Assembly: GCF_900184255.1 (NCBI RefSeq)
Contig: NZ_LT854640.1
Span: forward strand, 945,593 to 1,009,592
Direction: 5' to 3'
Length of the DNA: 64,000 nt
Source: Haloimpatiens massiliensis
GTDB taxonomy: Bacteria; Bacillota; Clostridia; Clostridiales; Clostridiaceae
A model generated the notes under the pieces. It ran no database searches, was not told the origin of the DNA, and worked only from the letters and a program-made list of their open reading frames with translations. Positions 42,678 through 51,258 of the stretch are shown piece after piece (position 1 is the stretch's first letter; every line of letters begins with the position of its first letter). A program made the translations under genes and the position numbers.

Positions 42678-44855
42678 TTAATCGCCTATCACATTAAGAT
42701 GTAAATTTATTAAAGTTCCCTTGGATACTTTTTGACCAGGTTTTATACTTTGCTCAGATACCAATCCCTGCCCAGTATACTGAACTTTTAAGCCTAATTC
42801 TCTTAAAATTTTAGAAGCACTTTCCTGAGTACATCCAAATAAATTAGGAACTACTACTTCCTTATTATAATTTCCACCGTTTCCACTGTAAAGTATAATT
42901 TTAGAGTTTTCTTTTATTGTATAACCTGGTTTAGGATTTATATCTTGTATATACTCTCCATCTCCCTCAATATCAGCATTTAATCCATTTTCTTTTAATA
43001 CCTTTAAAGCTTCACTTTTTTTCATACCTCTTATTTCAGGAACTACTACATCCTTTAATAAGCTTTTAGCTATGTCTTCTCCAGCAGCATCTGGTTTAAA
43101 TGCTAAATAATTAAAAGTATCATAAAAAACTTGCTTAGCTACTATTGTAGCTATTTGTCCTGCATAATAATTATGTGGATCTGGCTCATCTATAGATACC
43201 ATAATAGATATTTTAGGATCATTAGCTGGAGCCATTCCTCCAAAAGACGATATATATTTATTATTTGCATATTTTCCATCTATAACCTTTTGTGCTGTTC
43301 CCGTTTTACCAGCTATGTGGTATCCATCTATAAAAGCTTTTCTTCCTCCCCCTTCGGAAATTACTTTTTCAAGATATCCTCTTAACTGATCTGCAACTTT
43401 CTTATCTATTATTTGATTCTCATCATATTTATCATATTCCTTATAAACTACTTCTTTGCCATCAATATTTCTAGATATTCTATTCAGCATATGAGGTCTT
43501 ATCCATTTTCCACCATTAGCAATGGCATTAAAAGCTGTTAAATACTGAATACAAGACAAAGTATTTGTTTGGCCAAAAGATATGGTAGCTAAATCTGTAT
43601 TTGTTATTTTTTCAGTAGCTTTTATAATTCCCAAAGCTTCTCCATTTAAATCTATACCTGTTTTTTTACCAAATCCAAAAGCCTTTATATATTTATTTAA
43701 TTTTTCCGCTCCTATTTTTTCTCCTACATCCATGAACCCTACGTTACAAGAGTTTTTTAATATATCTACAAATCCTTGAGTTCCGTGACCTGTAGTTTTC
43801 CAGCAACGTATAGTCTCTTTTCCAATTCTTCTAGAACCATTACATACCACACTATAAGTACTAGGGTCAATTATATTTTCACTTAATGCAGCAGTGGCAG
43901 TAACTACTTTAAATATGGATCCTGGCTCAAAAGTATCACTTACAATTCTATTTCTCCACTTCTTTTGGAGTTCATCGTAAGAAAGATTTTCCTCCCATGG
44001 ATTATTAGGATTATAATCTGGCTTATTAACCATAGCAAGTACTTCACCATTATTAGGATTCATTACTAATATTGAAACTGCCTTTGCTTTATTTACTCTT
44101 AAAGCCTCATCTGCAGCTTTTTCAGCAAAATGTTGTATCATTTGATCTATAGTTAATACTATGTCATATCCATCTATAGGTTTTTCATACTTAGATATAG
44201 AATAAGGCAAATCTTTTCTTCTACTATCTGTTTCAGAAATCTTTTTCCCTTTTGTACCCCTTAAATATTCATCATATACAAGCTCTATACCTGTCAAACC
44301 TTTTCCATCAGAATTAGTATGTCCCATAGCATGAGCTAAAAAGTTTCCATTAGGGTAATACCTTTTAGTGTCTCCTGAAATAACAACCCCTTCAATATCT
44401 AAATTTCTTACTTTATCTGCTTTCTCCTTTTCAATTCTCCTAGCTAATATAGCAGCTCCTATTTTTTTGCCATTTATGGTTTTCTTTATGGTTTTTAATA
44501 CCTCTAATTCATCCATATCTAGTGCTTCTGCTAATTTTTTACTTACTTCCACCTCAGATACTTTTTTATCTTTCATATAGGCTCTTAATGTATTTAAATC
44601 CAAATCTACTCTGTATACATTGGCACTTATGGCTAATTCATTGCCATATCTATCCAATATATCTCCCCTTTTTGGGTCTATTTGCACAATGCTAGTCCAT
44701 TGTGATACTGCCTTTTTTTTGTATTCTGGAGATTTATATACCATTAAATAGCAAAGTCTAGAAACTAATGCAAAAAAAACCAAAACGAAAATTAAGAACA
44801 CCACTACCATTCTCTTTCGCATTATTCCTCTATCTTTATAAATTCTTTTTGCCAA
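42678..44855 (-). CDS. spoVD: Class B penicillin-binding protein with PASTA domains (SpoVD/FtsI type)
   Basis: A 725-residue bitopic transpeptidase: N-terminal membrane helix (about 15-36), PBP dimerisation domain (RGDILDRYGNELAI), transpeptidase domain with S313-x-x-K316 (PGSIFKVV), SCN at 369-371 and KTG at 517-519, and two C-terminal PASTA repeats (VVVPEIRGMKKSEALKVL and VVVPNLFGCTQESASKIL). PASTA repeats and the operon position fit SpoVD, which works with SpoVE in spore cortex synthesis; in clostridia it may also serve vegetative division. The start is TTG at 44855 with GGAGG 7 nt upstream. Confidence 0.92.
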   Translation of the reverse strand: MAKRIYKDRGIMRKRMVVVFLIFVLVFFALVSRLCYLMVYKSPEYKKKAVSQWTSIVQIDPKRGDILDRYGNELAISANVYRVDLDLNTLRAYMKDKKVSEVEVSKKLAEALDMDELEVLKTIKKTINGKKIGAAILARRIEKEKADKVRNLDIEGVVISGDTKRYYPNGNFLAHAMGHTNSDGKGLTGIELVYDEYLRGTKGKKISETDSRRKDLPYSISKYEKPIDGYDIVLTIDQMIQHFAEKAADEALRVNKAKAVSILVMNPNNGEVLAMVNKPDYNPNNPWEENLSYDELQKKWRNRIVSDTFEPGSIFKVVTATAALSENIIDPSTYSVVCNGSRRIGKETIRCWKTTGHGTQGFVDILKNSCNVGFMDVGEKIGAEKLNKYIKAFGFGKKTGIDLNGEALGIIKATEKITNTDLATISFGQTNTLSCIQYLTAFNAIANGGKWIRPHMLNRISRNIDGKEVVYKEYDKYDENQIIDKKVADQLRGYLEKVISEGGGRKAFIDGYHIAGKTGTAQKVIDGKYANNKYISSFGGMAPANDPKISIMVSIDEPDPHNYYAGQIATIVAKQVFYDTFNYLAFKPDAAGEDIAKSLLKDVVVPEIRGMKKSEALKVLKENGLNADIEGDGEYIQDINPKPGYTIKENSKIILYSGNGGNYNKEVVVPNLFGCTQESASKILRELGLKVQYTGQGLVSEQSIKPGQKVSKGTLINLHLNVIGD

Positions 44856-44868
44856 ACTACTACCTCCA

Positions 44869-45366
44869 TTAGAATAACTTACTCTTAATAAATTCTATAA
44901 AAGATAATTTTTTTCCTTTGTTAATACTATCAGCTTTAGTATTTTCTTTAAAATATTTAGTTCCTAAATCACAGTAGACTGCATTACCTAAATTCGGTCT
45001 TTCCATATTTAGTTTTTCCGTAGCAATTTTTTCAATATATTTTATATTGTCGTATTTTAATAACTCAACTTTTAAATTTTCATTTTCTTTACCTATATTT
45101 GTTATTTGATTTTGTGTATCTATAACTTGTTGTCTCAAATTGCAAATATAAGCAAAACGTAACACTAAAATCATACCTATAGAAAATACCATTCCAATAC
45201 CAAGTATAATTTTAAATTTGTTCTTAAGGGATTTTTCTTTTGTTTTATTTAATAATTCCAGTTCTTTTTTCTGTTGTTTTTTCCGTTCTTCTTCGTAATT
45301 TATCTCTTCTCTTTTAGGTACTAATGCCGTGCTACCATCTATATTGTTTTTATTCATCAATATCAC
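44869..45366 (-). CDS. ftsL: FtsL-like cell-division protein
   Basis: About 165 residues: charged cytoplasmic region, one membrane helix (FKIILGIGMVFSIGMILVLRFAYI, read across the boundary), then a leucine-zipper coiled coil and the motif IEKIATEKLNMERPNLGNAVY. This is the FtsL/DivIC fold, expected between rsmH and the PBP gene. The start is ambiguous: GTG at 45366 has AGGGGTG 6 nt upstream; ATG at 45357 is an alternative. Confidence 0.82.
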   Translation of the reverse strand: MILMNKNNIDGSTALVPKREEINYEEERKKQQKKELELLNKTKEKSLKNKFKIILGIGMVFSIGMILVLRFAYICNLRQQVIDTQNQITNIGKENENLKVELLKYDNIKYIEKIATEKLNMERPNLGNAVYCDLGTKYFKENTKADSINKGKKLSFIEFIKSKLF

Positions 45367-45393
45367 TTTATTCACCCCTATCACATTTTAGAA

Positions 45394-46326
45394 CTATACT
45401 TTTTTTCCAATTCTTAATTTTGCACTTCTACTTCTAGGATTATCTTCTAACTCTTCTTCTGACGCAACTATAGGTTTCCTACTTATAACTTTTAACTTAG
45501 ATGTTTTACCACAAACACATATTGGAAAATCTTTAGGGCAAGTACAAGGATTCTGTAATTGATTAAATTTATTTTTTACAATTCTATCCTCCAAAGAGTG
45601 GAAAGTTATTATAGTAATTCTACCACCTTTATTTAGCCTATTTACCCCATCTTCTATTGCTTTATCCAGTATGTATAACTCTCTATTAACTTCTATTCTT
45701 ATGGCTTGAAAAGTTCTTTTGGCTGGATGATGTCCTTCCCTCCTAAATTTTGCCGGAATAGACCTTTTTATAATATCCACCAATTGAAGAGTAGTTTCTA
45801 TGGGCTTTTCATTTCTATTTTTTACTATATTAAAAGCAATTCTTTTTGCGAACTTTTCTTCACCATACTCTTTTATTACTCTATATAATTCTTTTTCTTC
45901 ATATTCATTTATCACATTATAAGCTGAAAAATCGCTTTCTCTGTTCATTCTCATATCCAAAGGAGCATCCTGCATATAGCTAAAACCTCTTTCCCCTTCA
46001 TCCAATTGATGGGAGGAAACTCCAAGATCCATTAGAATGCCATCCACTTTTTCTATGTTTAAGCTTTTAAGTATTTCTTCTATATTATAAAAATTATCAT
46101 GTACATATATAACATTTTTAAAATTCTTTAGTTTCTCTCCTGCCGCCTTTAAGGCATTAGTGTCCTGATCAATACCTATAAGCTTTCCTTTTTCAGACAA
46201 CCTCTTTAGTATTTCTATAGAGTGTCCACCACCTCCCAATGTACAATCCACATATATTCCATCAGGTTTAATGTCTAGCCCGTCTATTACCTCATCCAAT
46301 AATACTGATATGTGTTTGAAATTCAT
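45394..46326 (-). CDS. rsmH: 16S rRNA (cytosine(1402)-N4)-methyltransferase
   Basis: A 310-residue SAM methyltransferase (MraW). It starts HISVLLDEVIDGLDIKPDGI, with SAM motif VDCTLGGGGHSIEIL, then MDLGVSSHQLDEGERGFSYM, GEEKFAKRIA, and ITFHSLEDRIVKN. AGGAG precedes the ATG. It lies 24 bp after mraZ, the universal order. Confidence 0.97.
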   Translation of the reverse strand: MNFKHISVLLDEVIDGLDIKPDGIYVDCTLGGGGHSIEILKRLSEKGKLIGIDQDTNALKAAGEKLKNFKNVIYVHDNFYNIEEILKSLNIEKVDGILMDLGVSSHQLDEGERGFSYMQDAPLDMRMNRESDFSAYNVINEYEEKELYRVIKEYGEEKFAKRIAFNIVKNRNEKPIETTLQLVDIIKRSIPAKFRREGHHPAKRTFQAIRIEVNRELYILDKAIEDGVNRLNKGGRITIITFHSLEDRIVKNKFNQLQNPCTCPKDFPICVCGKTSKLKVISRKPIVASEEELEDNPRSRSAKLRIGKKV

Positions 46327-46349
46327 ATTTATTCTCCTTAAAATTAAAT

Positions 46350-46778
46350 TTATATGCCAAGTTCACTCATTTGTTCCGCTATAGAATCAAAATCTATATT
46401 AGAGTTATTATATTCATCCCAATTTTCCTTGCTCCAAATTTCAATTCTAGTAGCCACACCTATACTTACTATTTCCTTATTTATCTTCCCATATTCGCAT
46501 AAACTTTGGGGAATTAAAACTCTTCCTTGTTTATCAGGTGTAACTTCATTAGCTCCAGAAAAGAAAAATCTCACAAAGGTTCTAGCATTTTTATTAGTTA
46601 AAGGAAGATTTTTTAATTTTTCCTCTAACTTAGTCCATTCGTCCATAGGATATGCATAAATACACCCATCTAATCCTTTGGTGAGCACAAACTTATCCCC
46701 TAATCCTTCTCTTAACTTAGAGGGCACTATCATTCTATTTTTATTATCTATAGCATGTTGATACTCCCCTATGAACAT
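46350..46778 (-). CDS. mraZ: Transcriptional regulator MraZ
   Basis: A 142-residue protein with two AbrB-like SpoVT domains: MFIGEYQHAIDNKNRMIVPS with later LTKGLDGCIYAYPMDEW, and VTPDKQGRVLIPQSLCEYG. It represses its own dcw operon by binding spaced TGG-type repeats, which are present upstream (46796-46829). GGAGG lies 6 nt before the ATG at 46778, so that start is preferred to the ATG at 46784. Confidence 0.96.
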   Translation of the reverse strand: MFIGEYQHAIDNKNRMIVPSKLREGLGDKFVLTKGLDGCIYAYPMDEWTKLEEKLKNLPLTNKNARTFVRFFFSGANEVTPDKQGRVLIPQSLCEYGKINKEIVSIGVATRIEIWSKENWDEYNNSNIDFDSIAEQMSELGI

Positions 46779-46795
46779 ATCCATACCTCCATGGA

Positions 46796-46829
46796 CTACT
46801 TTACACCACTTTACTCCACTTTAAACCAC
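46796..46829 (-). promoter_or_regulatory. MraZ operator: four GTGG-type repeats every 10 bp
   Basis: On the minus strand GTGG occurs at 46829, 46819 and 46809 and a variant GTAG at 46799, spaced exactly 10 bp with TTTAAA/AGTAAA/TGTAAA between them. This matches the spaced direct repeats bound by MraZ. The repeats lie just downstream of the predicted promoter, a place suited to repression. Confidence 0.8.
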
Positions 46830-46839
46830 TAAATATTTT

Positions 46840-46868
46840 ATTCTATATAAAAACTTAAATTCCTTCAA
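46840..46868 (-). promoter_or_regulatory. Probable sigma-A promoter of the dcw operon
   Basis: TTGAAG (46868-46863) and TAGAAT (46845-46840) on the minus strand are separated by 17 bp. The predicted start (about 46833) sits at the edge of the MraZ repeats. The rest of the 320-bp divergent region to ychF is AT-rich; a candidate TTGACT near 47009 may serve ychF. Confidence 0.6.
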
Positions 46869-47103
46869 CTAATATAAATATTTTTTAATATTTCTTTTAG
46901 AATTATTAAAATTCTCATTACAATAAATGTTACTTTTTTTCTTCTCACAAATAGCCTCAATTCTGTTTTCCTTGAAATGAAATAAATTCTAGAGTATAAT
47001 TTTACTTGACTTGTAAAGATAAAACTGTAATTAATTTAAAATTTAGAATTGTAAATTAAGAATAATTAAGATTTAATTATTCTTATATTAATGTAGGAAA
47101 GGA

Positions 47104-48213
47104 ATGTACATAGATATGAAATTAGGAATTGTAGGATTACCAAACATAGGTAAAAGCACCTTGTTTAATGCTATTACTAAAGCCGGAGCAGAATCTGCTA
47201 ACTACCCATTTTGTACCATTGAACCAAATGTAGGAGTAGTAGCAGTTCCAGATAAAAGACTTGATGTGTTAGAAGAAATGTATACTGCCAAAAAGAAAAC
47301 TCATACTAGCATTGAATTCTATGATATAGCTGGTCTTGTAAAAGGTGCTAGTAAAGGCGAAGGACTTGGGAATAAATTTTTATCTCACATAAGAGAAGTT
47401 TCTTCCATAGTACATGTTGTTAGATGTTTTGAAGATGACAATATAGTACACGTAGATGGTTCTGTGGACCCTATAAGAGATATAGAAACTATAAATTTGG
47501 AGTTAATATTCGCAGATATCGAAGTTCTAGAAAGAAGACTAGATAAAGCTGTTAAATTAGCTCGTTCTGGTGATAAGAAAGCTAAAACTGAACTAGCTTT
47601 AATGGAAAGATTAAAATCTCATCTAGAGGATAATAAACCTGTGAGAACTTTAGAGTTAACTGATGATGAAAAACTCTTCGTAGATGGATTATTTCTTTTA
47701 ACTTCAAAACCAGTGTTATATGTAGCTAATATATGCGAAGATGATTTAATGGAAGGAAATTTAGAAACTCCTTTAGTTAAAAAAGTTAAAGAATACGCTC
47801 AAAAGGAAAATTCTGAAGTAGTAACTATTTGTGCTCGTCTTGAAGAAGAGCTTTCAACTTTAGAGGATGAAGAAAAAATCGAAATGCTTGAAGAATATGG
47901 GCTTAAGGAACCAGGACTAAATAAATTAATTCATGCCAGCTACAAACTTCTAGGTCTTATAAGTTTCTTAACTGCTGGAGAAAAAGAAGTAAGAGCTTGG
48001 ACTATAGTAAAAGGCACTAAAGCTCCAGGGGCTGCAGGCAAAATACACTCTGATATGGAAAGAGGATTTATAAGAGCTGAGATAGTGTCTTACGATAAAT
48101 TAATCCAATGTGGTTCTGAAACCGCAGCCAAAGAAAAAGGTTACTACAGATTAGAAGGAAAAGATTATGTAATGCAGGATGGAGACGTAGTAGTATTTAG
48201 ATTTAATGTGTAA
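47104..48213 (+). CDS. ychF: Redox-regulated ribosome-binding GTPase/ATPase YchF
   Basis: About 365-369 residues, Obg family with ATP preference. G1 loop GLPNIGKSTLFNAIT, the switch/G3 region DIAGLVKGASKGEGLGN, the family's degenerate G4 (VANICEDD in place of NKxD) and a C-terminal TGS domain (GTKAPGAAGKIHSDMERGFI). ATG at 47104 has AGGAAAGG closely upstream; the ATG at 47116 gives the more usual MKLGIVGLPN start, so the start is uncertain by four codons. Plus strand, divergent from mraZ. Confidence 0.95.
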   Translation: MYIDMKLGIVGLPNIGKSTLFNAITKAGAESANYPFCTIEPNVGVVAVPDKRLDVLEEMYTAKKKTHTSIEFYDIAGLVKGASKGEGLGNKFLSHIREVSSIVHVVRCFEDDNIVHVDGSVDPIRDIETINLELIFADIEVLERRLDKAVKLARSGDKKAKTELALMERLKSHLEDNKPVRTLELTDDEKLFVDGLFLLTSKPVLYVANICEDDLMEGNLETPLVKKVKEYAQKENSEVVTICARLEEELSTLEDEEKIEMLEEYGLKEPGLNKLIHASYKLLGLISFLTAGEKEVRAWTIVKGTKAPGAAGKIHSDMERGFIRAEIVSYDKLIQCGSETAAKEKGYYRLEGKDYVMQDGDVVVFRFNV

Positions 48214-48254
48214 AAAATTTAGCCTGTGAAAAAATTCTGTAAATTTCAGATAGT

Positions 48255-48286
48255 AAAAATCTGCCGCTCTTAAGCGGCAGATTTTT
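48255..48286. terminator. Bidirectional terminator between ychF and the Lon-like gene
   Basis: AAAAATCTGCCGCT-CTTA-AGCGGCAGATTTTT: a perfect 14-bp stem with A and T runs on both sides, between converging genes. Confidence 0.95.
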
Positions 48287-48306
48287 ATTTCTACTTAACA
48301 TATTTT

Positions 48307-50598
48307 TTACTCTTTCTTTTTTCCTTTTGAATATTTTTTAATTTCCTTTTGAATAGTACTTAGTATAAATTCTTTATCCCTTTCTAAAAGTATGTCTGTT
48401 GCGTCAAATATATTTTCTATACTGTATATAGAAAAATCCCCACTACTTACAGCCTCTTCAATTTCTCCTTTCAAAACTAAATTATCTACATTAGTACTAG
48501 GTATAATTACACCTTTTCCCTTTATACAATCCACTTCTTTACATACATTGAAAAATCCTTCGATTTTTTCATTAATTCCACCTACTGGTTGAACTTTTCC
48601 AAACTGATCTATTGAACCTGTCACTGCTATACTTTGTTTTATAGGTATTCTACATATGGAAGATATAATCCCAACACCTTCTGCTACAGAAGCGCTATCA
48701 CCTTCTAAATACCCATATAACTGTTCAAAGCTTAAATGAAAATCTACAGGCAAAGAATCGTATCCACCTAATAAATTATTTATGAGCCCTTTTAATATAT
48801 TTATAGATTTTCTGTGTATGTTGCCGCTTAACTCACTTTCTTTTTGTACGTCAAATATATTTCCATTTCCCTTGTAGCAACTACAAGTAATCCTTACAGG
48901 TTTTCCAATTTTAAAATATTCCCCATCTATAACAGATAACCCATTAATTTGACCTATTTCGCTTTCATTTAAGTATATAAGTTGCTTTTTTTCCTTATAA
49001 CTCTTCAATATATTTTTTTCTATTATTTCTTCCTTATAAACTGCTTCCAACACATCATCTCTATCTATAAATTCCTTTTCTTTTTCTTCTGCTCTATAAT
49101 TTGATAAAATTACTATTTTTTTAATTTCATCCTTATCTAAATATATTTTTTTATTATTTTCAACTATCCTAGAAAGACACTTAAAAATTTCTTCTACCGC
49201 ATCATTTTTTAAATTAAGAATTTCTTCATCTTTGCATATATTTTTTATATTTTTTATTACTATACCTATGGACTGATCATCTATATCTCCTATAGGATAA
49301 TATTCTCCCTTAATCTTAAACAGTTTTTTAAAATCTTCATCATAACTATACAATAAATCATAGGTTTCATAATCTCCTATTAATATAACTTTGCTATTAA
49401 TTGGTATGGGTTCAGGGTTTAATCCACTTAAAGATAAAATTTCTAAATATCCTCTATTATAATTAAAATCAACCTTTCCCGTAATAAGTGCCTTTTTTAA
49501 ATAATAATAAGAAGCTGCATTGCTAAGCAAACTTTTTATCCTCATTATTATACAGCCTTCATTTGTTTTTAATAACGTTCCCGCTCTTATTAAATTTATA
49601 TCTGTAATATAAGTTCCGTTTTTATTTTCAAATTCAATACCACCTATTAAATTTTGTACACTAGGATCTTCTTCAAATATACATTTAGGTTTTTCATTAT
49701 AAGTATTATCCACTAATACATTTACAGCAAATTTCTCTAATGTTCCATTTATAATAGATTCATCATCACTATAATTTGCAGAATAATTCTCCAATACATT
49801 TTCTTCAATATCATCGCACATTTTTTCTAAAAATTTCAAAGTTTCTTCTTGTTCTTTAAATGTTCTTCTATACTTCCTTTTAATTTCATAACTTTTTTCA
49901 CCATAATATAAATTGAGTATTACTTTAATTTTATCTATACTATTTTCTTCTAATTTTTTTAGTTCATCTAGTACTTCTCTAGATTTTTCTTTTAACTCTG
50001 CTATATTTTCTAATATTTCTTTTTTCCTTTCCTCATTTAATTCATCATACTCATTTTCTGTCATTTCTTTTCCATCATCTAAAGGTATAAAAGTAAAACC
50101 ATTATGGACGGCCTTCATATGAAATCCCTTTTCTTTAGATATTAAAATAAGCCTTTCCACTGCATGATTTCTTTTCTCATCTATTAAATCCATAATTTCT
50201 TCTTTTTCTTTACTAGACGAATTGTTATAAAAATCAAAAGTTATATTAAAATAGAAATTTTTAATTTCTTCTACAGTTTCTTTAAGTAAACTTCCCATAC
50301 CTGAACTTAAAAATATAGATTTAGGACACTTATCTATACCATCTGAAAGATAACATATATCCCTTGGTGCCTTTTTATTTTCATAAATTTCTTCAATATA
50401 ACTAATTATATTTTTGACTCTTTCCTTTGAAAAATCATCTATTATATATAAGTTATATCCTTCCTTGTTTATACTAAGAGCTGTTTTTATAACCTTAAGT
50501 ACATCTTTATAATCCAGATTCTTTTCTATTTCTCTTATATTTAACAAATCCAAATTTAGATTATAAACAACTTCTTTAGGAGTTAACTTTCTATACAT
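48307..50598 (-). CDS. Lon-family (S16) protease with degenerate ATPase region
   Basis: A 763-residue protein. The C-terminal S16 protease domain is intact: FHLSFEQLYGYLEGDSASVAEG with catalytic Ser635, and VGGINEKIEGF with Lys678. The N-terminal part matches the LonB-like/COG1067 family (AAA_32-type substrate region, coiled coil about 165-265, LIGDYETYDLLYSYDEDFKK). The usual P-loop near residue 50 reads LYIIDDFSKERVKNII, with no GxxGxGK, and the strand expected to end in a Walker B acid reads NEGCIIMRIKSLL. Proteolysis may therefore be ATP-independent; this is inference. AAGGGGGAAG precedes the ATG. Confidence 0.85.
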   Translation of the reverse strand: MYRKLTPKEVVYNLNLDLLNIREIEKNLDYKDVLKVIKTALSINKEGYNLYIIDDFSKERVKNIISYIEEIYENKKAPRDICYLSDGIDKCPKSIFLSSGMGSLLKETVEEIKNFYFNITFDFYNNSSSKEKEEIMDLIDEKRNHAVERLILISKEKGFHMKAVHNGFTFIPLDDGKEMTENEYDELNEERKKEILENIAELKEKSREVLDELKKLEENSIDKIKVILNLYYGEKSYEIKRKYRRTFKEQEETLKFLEKMCDDIEENVLENYSANYSDDESIINGTLEKFAVNVLVDNTYNEKPKCIFEEDPSVQNLIGGIEFENKNGTYITDINLIRAGTLLKTNEGCIIMRIKSLLSNAASYYYLKKALITGKVDFNYNRGYLEILSLSGLNPEPIPINSKVILIGDYETYDLLYSYDEDFKKLFKIKGEYYPIGDIDDQSIGIVIKNIKNICKDEEILNLKNDAVEEIFKCLSRIVENNKKIYLDKDEIKKIVILSNYRAEEKEKEFIDRDDVLEAVYKEEIIEKNILKSYKEKKQLIYLNESEIGQINGLSVIDGEYFKIGKPVRITCSCYKGNGNIFDVQKESELSGNIHRKSINILKGLINNLLGGYDSLPVDFHLSFEQLYGYLEGDSASVAEGVGIISSICRIPIKQSIAVTGSIDQFGKVQPVGGINEKIEGFFNVCKEVDCIKGKGVIIPSTNVDNLVLKGEIEEAVSSGDFSIYSIENIFDATDILLERDKEFILSTIQKEIKKYSKGKKKE

Positions 50599-50801
50599 GC
50601 TTCTTCCCCCTTAATGAACTTCTTTAGTATAATAGTATTCTTCAAAGTTTATTTTAGGAACAAAAAGGCAAAAAAAGTCTTATAAATACTTTTTTATCAT
50701 AACCCTATACAAATGTACTTTTTAATATTATAATTTATAATGAAGTTGTAGCACTTATTTGCTAGTATTTTACTAAATCATTTGAAAAGGAGTAATATAT
50801 T

Positions 50802-51224
50802 ATGAGTTTTAAAGAAAAATTTGCTAAATATTATAGTGAAGCCTATTTAAAAAAGTATGGAGATAGAATTACGCAAGTTCAAGGTAATGTACTTTCTGTA
50901 AAAATATATGAAAAAAGCATACTATGGATTTTCCACAAGTTAACTGTTTCTTTAGTAGTAAAACTTGATGGCAATAGAGCTGTTGCTAAATGTACTTATA
51001 ATAAAAAACGTTGGTTTAAAAAACCTGAGTTTATGAAACTATCTCAAGGTAATTCTGTAATCGTTCAAGGACTTAAGGGTAAAAAAAGTAAAAAGAATAA
51101 AAACACTAACGATAGCCTACAAGTAATAAATATTCTTAATCTTTCAACTAGACAAAGCCTTATGCCTATTGAAGGCGGAATGCCTAAGGTTCAAAAAGTA
51201 AGGAAAACAAATAGAATGAGATAA
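50802..51224 (+). CDS. Orphan basic protein of unknown function
   Basis: A 140-residue, very basic protein without signal peptide or membrane helix. It starts MSFKEKFAKYYSEAYLKKYG, has a beta-rich middle (TQVQGNVLSVKIYEKSILWI, LTVSLVVKLDGNRAVAKCTY) and a lysine-rich tail. The middle could be an OB- or SH3-like nucleic-acid-binding fold, but I do not recognise the family. GAAAAGGAG precedes the ATG; flanked by its own terminator, so it is a single-gene unit. Confidence 0.7.
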   Translation: MSFKEKFAKYYSEAYLKKYGDRITQVQGNVLSVKIYEKSILWIFHKLTVSLVVKLDGNRAVAKCTYNKKRWFKKPEFMKLSQGNSVIVQGLKGKKSKKNKNTNDSLQVINILNLSTRQSLMPIEGGMPKVQKVRKTNRMR

Positions 51225-51229
51225 AAATA

Positions 51230-51258
51230 AAAAAATGGGCTTAACGCCCATTTTTTTT
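51230..51258. terminator. Bidirectional terminator overlapping the P-type ATPase stop
   Basis: AAAAAATGGGC-TTAAC-GCCCATTTTTT forms an 11-bp stem with flanking A/T runs, between converging genes. It includes the last codons and stop of the ATPase gene. Confidence 0.92.
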
